Shown: piece after piece, positions 19,301 through 25,829 of the stretch
Numbering within the stretch: the stretch's first letter is position 1
Layout: every line of letters starts with the position of its first letter
From: Rhizobacter sp964253025
Lineage (GTDB): Bacteria; Pseudomonadota; Gammaproteobacteria; Burkholderiales; Burkholderiaceae_C
Direction of reading: 5' to 3'
Assembly (NCBI RefSeq): GCF_964253025.1
Contig: NZ_CAXUQC020000001.1
Span: 1,860,001-1,924,000 of the forward strand
Length of the DNA stretch: 64,000 bases
The notes under the pieces: model-generated
What the model was told of the DNA's origin: nothing
The model's input: the letters and a program-made list of their open reading frames with translations, nothing else
The model's database searches: none
Program-made: the position numbers and the translations under genes

Positions 19301-19579
19301 GTGATCACGTACGGTGCGAACACGAAGGGGTTGGCGATCAAGATGGAGAGTCCGGGGGAAGGGTGCCGCAACGTCGACTACCTGCTGCCCGATGCGGTGA
19401 AGCCGCCGGCCGATGGCCAGGTGCACCGCATCACGGTGCCCGTTGCCGATGTCGTGGCCAACGAGAACGCCCCTTGCTTCACGCTCGACAACGTCGTGGT
19501 GCCCTTCGGGATCTTCCCGGCCTGGGACGACCAGCAGGGGGTTCGCTTCGAGGTGGCGAACGTCGTGCTCACCCAATGA
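16367..19579 (+). CDS. GH3 family beta-glucosidase lipoprotein
   Basis: Exported glycoside hydrolase of 1070 residues. The lipobox LAAC places the lipidated cysteine at C24, so it is probably anchored to the outer membrane. The GH3 N-terminal barrel spans about 50-400 with IWGTDAVHGHNN, KHFMGDG and the nucleophile D334 in VVSDWDG. The GH3 C-terminal domain follows to about 660 (ARGQKILVVGRSADN). After it come an ExoP-like carbohydrate-binding domain (about 700-890) and a further C-terminal beta-rich domain. This matches exo-1,3/1,4-beta-glucanases of the ExoP type. It would release glucose or short glucosides for the importer at 1-6173. A LacI-type operator lies upstream. Confidence 0.93.
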   Translation: MKLKPGIPRLGAGLLALGLGLAACGGSDDDVATPRPDWPTVTSAIAKNPVQEEQIKAIVASMTLAQKVGQMTQPDIRSITPAEVTQYYIGSVLNGGGGWPGNNKRASVADWLALADAYWQASMATDLAVKIPVIWGTDAVHGHNNLYGATLFPHNIGLGAANDPDLIERIGAAVAAQVVATGIDWTFAPTLAVVRDDRWGRTYEGFSEEPSIVASYGGRYTRGLQGTFAGSGRPTVVATAKHFMGDGATDQGRDQGESKASLDEMITIHGAGYYPSLAAGAQTVMASFNSWTFTGTAPDGTPLAFDNVKMHGNKYLMTDVLKGRMGFDGLVVSDWDGIAQVQYRDAAGTLKSCSKTSCPPAINAGIDLVMVPNDWKQFIADTIADVESGAIPMSRIDDAVTRILRVKMRSGLMTVADGQTSSTKPSLRAGAGDANALVHRELAREAVRKSLVLLKNDNNVLPLARGQKILVVGRSADNLGNQTGGWSLTWQGTTNVNADFPAADTVLAGIREAAGADNVTYSPDGAGVDVTQYKAVIAVIGETPYAEGAGDIGRAGTLEHAKRYPADLAVLDVVKGQGVPVVTVLMSGRPVWVNKELNRSDAFVAAFLPGTEGKGVTDVLFRKEDGSVNVDFQGRLSFSWPKTACQTTVNQGDADYAPLFAFGSGKTYAAPGAAVGNALDETSPALGCGQTAGNGPAATEPLEIFNPAQHPQFKLEIGSDPNWHVPVGDDLNATVATSDGRLTVTTSQLNVQQDAKKLVWAGGDAEFKAMVGPSSNPTGAANLAGYTHPDAKAVLAFDIAVHQPPAGEVKVRVDCIYPCRGEADLTTHLKSLPLDVTSTVKIPLACFEAAGADFSTVDTPFLLKTAAAFSATVARVRWVVGASGDADTLTCAQVAPPPPPAIEPLPGPTATLMGGAGFHGDLKADMYISNGTHLVATPIAGGYDLQFLADGGNATFTLKGSGLNLANYANGTLSFDLKVITYGANTKGLAIKMESPGEGCRNVDYLLPDAVKPPADGQVHRITVPVADVVANENAPCFTLDNVVVPFGIFPAWDDQQGVRFEVANVVLTQ

Positions 19580-19665
19580 TGTGAAACCGAGCCGCGCGCC
19601 TGGACCACAGGTCAGCGCGGTCTTCGAAGCCGCCGCAGCGGTTCAACCGTGCGGCGGCGACATCC

Positions 19666-19695
19666 AAAAAAACGGGGCGCCGGTGGGCGCCCCGT
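19666..19695 (-). terminator. Rho-independent terminator (minus strand)
   Basis: Stem ACGGGGCGCC (19672-19681) with GGCGCCCCGT (19686-19695) and a 4-nt loop. The seven A residues at 19666-19672 are a T-run on the minus strand. It terminates the DUF2383 gene; the hairpin could also help end the GH3 transcript. Confidence 0.85.
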
Positions 19696-19818
19696 TCGGC
19701 TGTCGGCCCTCGCCGGCATGGGACATGCGGCGGTGACAGAGGCAGTCCGGCGAGATCCGTCTCCTTCATCCAACCCCGACAGGAGCCGGGAGGGGATGGA
19801 ATCGACGGGAGCCTCCGA

Positions 19819-20274
19819 TCAGACCCGCACGCTGTCGCGCAGCGCCTTCACCTGATCGTGGTTCGCGCGGGCGCCTTGCAGCTGCCGCTCGATCAGGGTG
19901 CGAACATCCACCGGGAGTCCTTCGGTCGCCACGGCCTTGCGGTACGACGCCACGGCCTTGTCTTCGCCGCGCTCACACTCGGCCAGGATCGCGTGGTCTT
20001 CGTTGGCGCTCGTCGAGATGGCGGCCTTGACCGCCACCCATCCGCGGTGCATCGCGCCCATGGCAGTACCGTCGTCCTCCGGTTCGCCGCCGTACTGACG
20101 GACCAGCACCTGCAGTTCGGCAGCGGCCTTGGCGCAATCAGCGGCGCGAGAGCTCAACAGCGACTTCACGGCGGGGGTGTGGGCACGTTCTGCACTGGTG
20201 CGGAAGCCGTACTCACCGTCCTTCGAGGTTTCGATCAGGTCATTCAGGATGTCCACGATATCGTCGTTGTCCAT
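19819..20274 (-). CDS. PA2169/DUF2383 family four-helix-bundle protein
   Basis: Cytoplasmic protein of 151 residues, nearly all helical. It begins MDNDDIVDILNDLIETSKDG and contains acidic/His positions in an arrangement typical of the PA2169 family, which is ferritin-like in fold. The ATG was chosen because GAAAGGAGATCGAC precedes it; the open frame extends upstream without support. A molecular function is not established for this family. It is a single-gene unit with a strong terminator. Confidence 0.85.
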   Translation of the reverse strand: MDNDDIVDILNDLIETSKDGEYGFRTSAERAHTPAVKSLLSSRAADCAKAAAELQVLVRQYGGEPEDDGTAMGAMHRGWVAVKAAISTSANEDHAILAECERGEDKAVASYRKAVATEGLPVDVRTLIERQLQGARANHDQVKALRDSVRV

Positions 20275-20487
20275 GTCGATCTCCTTTCGGTTGCGAGAAC
20301 GCCAGCATGCGCAAGCCCGGCCAGCTTGGCTGCCGGAGAGCGTCGCACGCGGACGTGCGCCTGGGCCTACATGACCGGAAACCGCGGCGCCCAAGGGGCC
20401 TGATGACGGTGCGGCACGCACTCGGCCGGCGGGCTGACGCGCCTGCCGGCCGAAGGCGGTGCGGCAAGTCCGTGCCGCCCTCGGGAT

Positions 20488-21543
20488 TCAACGCGCCGGC
20501 GAGCTTGTGTCGCCCACACGGCGCGTCTTCCACAACGACACCAGGATGCCGCCGGCCAGCAGTGCGCCCGTGACGCCCAGGCTGATGGAGGAGGGCACCT
20601 TGCCGTCGAAGAGCCAGTCGCCGAGGAAGATCTTGGTGCCGATGAAGATGAGCACCAGGGCCAGGGCGTACTTGAGGTAGTGGAAGCGGTGGACGACGGC
20701 GGCCAGGGCGAAGTAGAGCGCCCGCAGGCCCAGGATGGCGAAGATGTTGCTGGTGTAGACGATGAAGGGGTCGGGCGTGATGGCGAAGATCGCCGGGACC
20801 GAATCGATTGCGAACACCAGGTCGGCCAGCTCGACCAGGACCAGGCACAGCAGCAAGGGCGTGGCGTAGAGCAGCCGCTTGCCGCTGGCCATATCGAGCT
20901 GGCGGACGGTGAAGTCGTGGCCATGCAGGTCGCTCGTGACCCGCAGGTGCCGGCGCAGGAAGCGGAGCACCGGGTTGTTCGCGATGTCGGGCTTGTGGTC
21001 CACCATCACCAGCATCTTGACGCCCGTCACCAACAGCACGACACCGAAGAAGTACATCACCCAGGCGAACTCCATGACCAGCGCAGCGCCGAGCCCGATC
21101 ATGAGGGCGCGCAGCACGATCACGCCCAGAATCCCCCAGAACAGCACCCGGTGCTGGTAGGCGCGCGGCACGGCAAAGTACGCGAAGATCATCGAGATGA
21201 TGAACACGTTGTCCATCGCAAGGGTTTTCTCGACGAGGTAACCCGTGAGGTACAGCTCCACCGCCGTCCAGGCGCGTTCGTGCTGGGTGGCAGCGCCCGC
21301 AATCTGTGGGTCGACCGCCCCGGCACCCGCGTAGTTCAGGTAGATCCAGTACACCGCAATGGCCCAGGCAAGACCCAGGCCGATGTAGAGGGCCGACATC
21401 TTCAGGCTCTCCTGGACGCCGATCTCGTGGGACTCGCGGTGCATCACGCCCAGGTCGAACGCCAGGACGGCGAGAACGGCTGCAAAGAAGGCGAGCCAGA
21501 TCCAGACCGGCATGCCGAGCAGGGTAGCGCTGAGTAGTTCCAT
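20488..21543 (-). CDS. TerC family integral membrane protein
   Basis: Inner-membrane protein of 351 residues with about nine hydrophobic segments. Family motifs are visible: EKTLAMDNVFII and, in the second half, ELADLVFAIDSVPAIFAIT, each carrying membrane-embedded acidic residues thought to bind a metal ion. It belongs to the TerC/Alx group, linked in other bacteria to manganese export or metalation of exported proteins. No yybP-ykoY-type manganese riboswitch is visible in the leader. The ATG at 21543 starts the first transmembrane region; the open frame reaches further upstream without family similarity. It diverges from an NhaR-like regulator. Confidence 0.9.
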   Translation of the reverse strand: MELLSATLLGMPVWIWLAFFAAVLAVLAFDLGVMHRESHEIGVQESLKMSALYIGLGLAWAIAVYWIYLNYAGAGAVDPQIAGAATQHERAWTAVELYLTGYLVEKTLAMDNVFIISMIFAYFAVPRAYQHRVLFWGILGVIVLRALMIGLGAALVMEFAWVMYFFGVVLLVTGVKMLVMVDHKPDIANNPVLRFLRRHLRVTSDLHGHDFTVRQLDMASGKRLLYATPLLLCLVLVELADLVFAIDSVPAIFAITPDPFIVYTSNIFAILGLRALYFALAAVVHRFHYLKYALALVLIFIGTKIFLGDWLFDGKVPSSISLGVTGALLAGGILVSLWKTRRVGDTSSPAR

Positions 21544-21683
21544 GGTAAGTGTCCCGAGCGAGGTGATGGGGCCTTCGGTGAGTGCCTCGCGGTTGCAGGG
21601 AACGAGGGCGGTTCTGCACAGGCGCGGCGTCCATCGAAGGGCCCGATCGTGAGCGCCCCGGCCGACCCGGCCAAGCAGCGTTA

Positions 21684-21698
21684 AAGTGAGCTTCACTT
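21684..21698. promoter_or_regulatory. Inverted repeat in the terC / nhaR-like divergent promoter region
   Basis: AAGTGA-GCT-TCACTT is a perfect 6-bp inverted repeat with a 3-bp centre, 48 bp before the LysR-type gene and 141 bp before terC. It is a plausible regulator-binding site for the divergent pair. Confidence 0.45.
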
Positions 21699-21745
21699 CG
21701 GTGTTTGCGAAGTCCTCTCACCGTTCATGCCCAGAAGCCAGGCCC

Positions 21746-22630
21746 ATGCTGAACTACCGTCACCTGTACTACTTCTGGGTGGTTGCCAAGGAGGGCGGCT
21801 TCGCCCGCGCGGCCGCGAGGCTCGACATGGCCATCCAGACCATCAGCGCTCAGGTCAAGGCGCTGGAGCAGGAACTGGGGCACCAACTCCTCAAGCCGTC
21901 CGGGCGCGGGACGACGGTCACCGAGGCGGGGCAAGCCGTCTTTGCGCGCGCCGAGGAGATCTTCCAGATCGGTGAGTTGATCGTCGAGGAGACGAAGGCC
22001 GGGTCATGGGGCCAGTCCGCACGACTGGCGGTGGGCATGTCGGACGGGCTGTCCAAGCTGGCCGCCCACGTGTTGCTCAAGCCCGTGCTCGACACACCGT
22101 CGCTCAAGCTCGTGTGTCATGAGGGCGAAGTCGAGCAGCTGCTGGCCGAGCTGTCGATGCACCGGCTCGACCTCGTGCTCGCCTGCCAGGCGCCGGCACC
22201 GAACTCCAACTTGCGCTTGAGCAGCGAGCGGTTGATGGTGTCGCGCGTGGACTGGTACGGCCCGACGACGCTGGTCCACAAGGCCGAGATCGACACCTTC
22301 CCCGCGTGTCTGGGCGCGCTGCCGGTCCTCCTCCCCACGGGACATGCGGCGTTGCGGGGGCGCATCGATCGGTGGTTCGAGGCCAATCGCATTTCCCCTC
22401 GCATCGTGGGCGAGTTCGAGGACAGCGCGCTGCTGAGCCTGTTCGGCTCACAGGGCATGGGTGTCTTCCCGGTCACGGCCCTGGGCGCCACGGATCTCAC
22501 GACCGTGCGCAACCTGCGCCTGCTCGGGCGCAGCGAGGGCCTGCACGAGGAGATCCATGCCATCCGATCACGCCGCGGCTTGCATCATCCTCTGGTGCTG
22601 AAGATTCTGGCCGGCGCGCGGGACGCCTGA
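21746..22630 (+). CDS. LysR-type regulator, NhaR-like
   Basis: LysR-type transcriptional regulator of 294 residues. It opens with MLNYRHLYYFWVVAKEGGFA, very close to the N-terminus of NhaR (NYNHLYYFW), and continues with the HTH of this family (IQTISAQVKALEQELGH). The effector domain carries NhaR-like stretches such as PACLG near the middle and GEFEDSALLSLFG. NhaR in E. coli responds to sodium; here the divergent neighbour is terC, so the regulated process may be metal-ion related. That is inference. The ATG is preceded by only a weak ribosome binding site. Confidence 0.88.
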   Translation: MLNYRHLYYFWVVAKEGGFARAAARLDMAIQTISAQVKALEQELGHQLLKPSGRGTTVTEAGQAVFARAEEIFQIGELIVEETKAGSWGQSARLAVGMSDGLSKLAAHVLLKPVLDTPSLKLVCHEGEVEQLLAELSMHRLDLVLACQAPAPNSNLRLSSERLMVSRVDWYGPTTLVHKAEIDTFPACLGALPVLLPTGHAALRGRIDRWFEANRISPRIVGEFEDSALLSLFGSQGMGVFPVTALGATDLTTVRNLRLLGRSEGLHEEIHAIRSRRGLHHPLVLKILAGARDA

Positions 22631-22732
22631 TGCGGGTGCACCGGATGCGCGCGAGAAGCGCGCCGGGCCCGGGCTCGCCCTCGGGCAGGGCGCGAATCCG
22701 CTTGGACGAGCACCGCGTCCTCCGTGCCGTGA

Positions 22733-22749
22733 CCGGCCGCCGCGGCCGG
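22733..22749. terminator. Hairpin between convergent nhaR-like and SPFH genes
   Basis: CCGGCCG (22733-22739) pairs with CGGCCGG (22743-22749) across a 3-nt loop. It has no T-run, so it is only a possible bidirectional terminator. Confidence 0.3.
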
Positions 22750-22757
22750 ACCGGGAC

Positions 22758-23558
22758 TCAGCGCGCCGTCGGCACCTGCACGATGCCCTTGAAGTCCACT
22801 GGCACCACGATGGTGTGGACCTTGCCGGCCTTCACACCTTCGGCAATCATGTAGTTCGCCTGCGCGTTCATGTAGTCGATGGCCTTTGCATTGGCGTTCA
22901 ATGCCGCGATGCGCTCCGCCTCCTTGCGCGCCGTCTGCACCTCGACCTCCTTGGTCTTGAGCTCGTTCTCGGCACGCACCAGGGCGTTTGCACTCTCCAC
23001 GATGCTGTCGGCGGGCGACACCGCACGCAGCTGCACCTGCGACACCGTGATGGCGTTCGCCAGGTTCTCGCCCTGGAACGTGCTGGCCATCTGCTCGCGA
23101 ATGGCCGCCTCGATCTGGGCCCGGTTGTCAGTCAGCTTCAGCGACGGATGCTGGCGGGCCGCCTTGTACGCCGCATTGCGCAGCGCCAGCTTCACGTAGT
23201 TGTGCATCAGCAGGATGTCTTTCGAATGGTCATCGAACACATGGAACGACCGGTTCTTGCCGGTCCACAGGTCGTTGATGGCTTTCGGGTTCACGCTGTA
23301 GATGGCGGTGACGTCGAAGTCCTTGACCGTGGAGTTGTCCGCGGCCAGTGGCGTGAGGTCATTGGCTTCCACCGCCACGTCCTGCACCTTGAACGTCTGC
23401 ACGTTGCCGATCAGGGTCTGGTTGAAGGACCCAGGCAGCAGTTCCTCCGGCTCCCAGGTCTTGTCGAAGTTCTGGCGAAGGCCCACCTCGCCAGTTTCGA
23501 TGCGGGTGCAAGCGGACAAGAGGATGGCGGCGGCCAGGACGAGGGGCAGGCGGATCAT
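22758..23558 (-). CDS. SPFH/band 7 (prohibitin-like) lipoprotein
   Basis: Predicted lipoprotein of 266 residues. The signal peptide MIRLPLVLAAAILLSAC gives a lipidated cysteine at 17. The body is an SPFH/prohibitin-type domain (LRQNFDKTWEPEEL through about residue 180) followed by an Ala/Glu-rich helix (AENELKTKEVEVQTARKEAE) typical of the stalk of band 7 proteins. Most SPFH proteins are anchored by a transmembrane helix; a lipid anchor is a known variant. No protease or NfeD partner is adjacent. Role unknown; the family organises membrane microdomains or regulates proteases. The ATG at 23558 starts the lipoprotein signal. Confidence 0.85.
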   Translation of the reverse strand: MIRLPLVLAAAILLSACTRIETGEVGLRQNFDKTWEPEELLPGSFNQTLIGNVQTFKVQDVAVEANDLTPLAADNSTVKDFDVTAIYSVNPKAINDLWTGKNRSFHVFDDHSKDILLMHNYVKLALRNAAYKAARQHPSLKLTDNRAQIEAAIREQMASTFQGENLANAITVSQVQLRAVSPADSIVESANALVRAENELKTKEVEVQTARKEAERIAALNANAKAIDYMNAQANYMIAEGVKAGKVHTIVVPVDFKGIVQVPTAR

Positions 23559-23741
23559 GGGCAGACCGGTGGTGGGCATGGCGCGCATTCTCACGCCGGC
23601 AGGGCGGCCGTGGCGTGCTCGTCTCGCGGCGACAACGCCCCGGCGCGCAGCAATCCACGGCTTGATGCCGAGGGCAGCGCTTTAGCGCTCCGTCCTGCGC
23701 TCCCTGCACGGAAAGCCCGCCGATGAAGCGAGCCGACTCGT

Positions 23742-24773
23742 TCAGGCCCGTTGCACGCCACGAGGTCGGCGATGCCGCTGCCTGCAGGCGGAGGGCGTCT
23801 CGCCCCGCAGCCTCGTGAAGAGGCGGGAAAACGTGGGCAGGTCGCCGTAGCCGACCGAATGGGCCGCCTCGAGCACGGCGCATCCGCTTCCCTCGAGCAG
23901 CTCGGCCGCGCGCTGCATGCGCGCGGACTGTAGCCAGGCCAGCGGCGTGGTGCCCGCCTCGTCACGAAAGCGGCGCAGCAGCGTTCGCGAGCTCACGTGC
24001 AGGGCGGCTGCGAGCGCGTCCATGCGATACGGCTCGGCAAGGCGAGCGGCGAGCCAGTCTTGCGCACGCTTCGCGAACGGCGTTGCCGCGGCCGGCATCA
24101 GCGACCGATCCGTGTAAGGCTGCTGGGAGGCGCGAGGGGCGTGGAGCAAGGCCAGCTTGCCTGTTGCACGAGCCAGGCGGGCGCCACATCGCCGCTCGAC
24201 CAGGCGAAGGCTCAGGTCGAACGCACTGCTCACCGCGCCGGAAGTGAGGGCGGGGCCGTCCTCGACGATCACGGCGTCGGGATCGACACGAACCTGCGGG
24301 TACCGTAGGCCGAAGTCGCCTGCGAACGGCCAGGCGGTGGTGGCGCGGCGACGGTCCAGCAGCCCGGCTTCGGCCATGAGAAAGCTCCCGAGGCAGACGC
24401 CGGCCAACGCCGCGCCGAGCCGGGCGGCCCGCCGCAGGACGGTGCACTCCGGCTTCAGTGCCGCCAGCAGGTCATCCCATTCGCCGGGAAGCTGGAGCTC
24501 CAGTCCGGGAATAACGAGTACGTCGGGCGTGCGTCCCAGGCGAGCGGCATGAATCGCGTGGCCTCCGGCCACACGCACCGGGCCCTCCTGGCGCGCGGTC
24601 ACCAGTCGGACACTGAACGGCGGTGCACGTCCCGGTGCCGACCGCCCGGCACCGGCCAACCGATTGGCGATCAACAGCACGTCGGCCATCGCGAACGCCT
24701 CGACGCCCATGCAGCCGGGGTAGACAAGGACGGCGACATCGAGCGGGCGGTCAGTTGGAGCGGTGCGAGGCAT
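23742..24773 (-). CDS. GlxA-like AraC family regulator with DJ-1/PfpI domain
   Basis: Transcription factor of 343 residues. The N-terminal half is a DJ-1/PfpI-like amidotransferase fold (LDVAVLVYPGCMGVEAFAMA; ALAGVCLGSFLMAEAGLL with a nucleophile-elbow cysteine). The C-terminal part is an AraC/XylS HTH pair (MDALAAALHVSSRTLLRRF and SVGYGDLPTFSRLF). This is the GlxA architecture. It diverges from a stand-alone DJ-1/PfpI protein with a large dyad between them, suggesting it controls that gene and itself. The frame is open further upstream; the ATG at 24773 was chosen because the family domain starts directly after it. Confidence 0.9.
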   Translation of the reverse strand: MPRTAPTDRPLDVAVLVYPGCMGVEAFAMADVLLIANRLAGAGRSAPGRAPPFSVRLVTARQEGPVRVAGGHAIHAARLGRTPDVLVIPGLELQLPGEWDDLLAALKPECTVLRRAARLGAALAGVCLGSFLMAEAGLLDRRRATTAWPFAGDFGLRYPQVRVDPDAVIVEDGPALTSGAVSSAFDLSLRLVERRCGARLARATGKLALLHAPRASQQPYTDRSLMPAAATPFAKRAQDWLAARLAEPYRMDALAAALHVSSRTLLRRFRDEAGTTPLAWLQSARMQRAAELLEGSGCAVLEAAHSVGYGDLPTFSRLFTRLRGETPSACRQRHRRPRGVQRA

Positions 24774-24804
24774 GTCCTGCGGGTGGCCAGCTGGAGTAGC
24801 AGGT

Positions 24805-24839
24805 TGGCGGTATCGCCCAGGAGGATGGCGATACTGCCA
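24805..24839. promoter_or_regulatory. Large dyad in the glxA-like / DJ-1 divergent region
   Basis: TGGCGGTATCGCC (24805-24817) and GGCGATACTGCCA (24827-24839) form a 13-bp inverted repeat with one mismatch and a 9-bp centre. It sits 32 bp from the glxA-like start and 76 bp from the DJ-1 start, as expected for an operator serving both. Confidence 0.6.
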
Positions 24840-24914
24840 GTGGATGTCAACCGACGAACCCTTCACGATGGCGGCGTGCTGCACATGGCAGCGCGGTTCA
24901 AGAAGGATCCCGAG

Positions 24915-25577
24915 ATGAAAATGACCATCCTGCTGAGCGACGGGTACACCGCGCTCGACATCGTCGGCGGCTATGAGGTACTGGCCAACGTTCCCGGCAT
25001 CGACATCGAGTTCGCTGCCAGGGAGACCGGGCTGGTGTGGGCCGACACGAGACGGCTTGCCCTTCATGCCTGGCGCCGCTTCGACGACGTCGCGACCACC
25101 GACATCCTGTACGTGCCCGGCGGCCCCGGCGTGGCGGCCGCCCTCGATGACCCGGCACTGATGGAAACGATTCGTCGTCTGGACGCAAGTTCGACCTGGA
25201 CGGTAGGCATCTGCAACGGTGTGCAGTGGCTTGGCCACGCCGGGCTCATCGGAGGGCAACGGGTGACCACCAACTGGGCCGTGCGTGAGCAGGTGGCCGC
25301 GTATGGGGCGACGGTGGTGACGGACCGCTGGTGCCAGGATGGCAAGCTGTTCACGGGAGCCGGCGTCTCCGCCAGCATCGACGCCGCCCTCGCCCTGACA
25401 GCCTTGGTCGCCAATGAGGCCGTGGCGCGCACCGTGCAGCTGGGCATCGAGTACTACCCACAGCCGCCGCAGGGCAATGGCACACCCGATCAAGCGCCTG
25501 ATTCGGCCCGAAAGCTGGTGCGGGAGTTCGAGGCCTCAGCGCTGGAGAGACTGCGGTCCAAGCGACCGCCGGTGTGA
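24915..25577 (+). CDS. DJ-1/PfpI family protein, isonitrile-hydratase-like
   Basis: Cytoplasmic single-domain protein of 220 residues. It begins MKMTILLSDGYTALDIVGGYEV, has an acidic active-site region, and carries the nucleophile-elbow cysteine in WTVGICNGVQWLGHAGLI. VPGGPG and the GICNG context resemble the ThiJ/PfpI subgroup that includes isonitrile hydratase (InhA). Catalytic activity is not proven by sequence. AAGGA sits 9 bp before the ATG. It diverges from a GlxA-like regulator whose own N-domain is of the same fold, a common regulator/target pairing. Confidence 0.85.
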   Translation: MKMTILLSDGYTALDIVGGYEVLANVPGIDIEFAARETGLVWADTRRLALHAWRRFDDVATTDILYVPGGPGVAAALDDPALMETIRRLDASSTWTVGICNGVQWLGHAGLIGGQRVTTNWAVREQVAAYGATVVTDRWCQDGKLFTGAGVSASIDAALALTALVANEAVARTVQLGIEYYPQPPQGNGTPDQAPDSARKLVREFEASALERLRSKRPPV

Positions 25578-25829
25578 TTCGACGGCGGGAGGGCCCGGTC
25601 AGACAAAGGTGGCCTCTCGCTTGTTGCGCGTGTGCTGAGGATGCGGATTGCCGGGACCAACCGGCGAGAGGAAGAGGGTGCGAGCTAGGCGGGCGGACAT
25701 GAACCTCGGCTTGGCGAACGTCATGAAGAGGGCCGGGGCAACGGACATGTTCTGCACCAGGCAGCGGTCCGATCACCCGGTGATCGGCGATCTATCCAGC
25801 GGCAGGCGAGCCGTGCGGAGCTGGCGCTA

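Noticed and set aside
21544..21745. Possible yybP-ykoY manganese riboswitch upstream of terC
   Set aside because: The conserved internal-loop sequences of that riboswitch are not visible in the leader.
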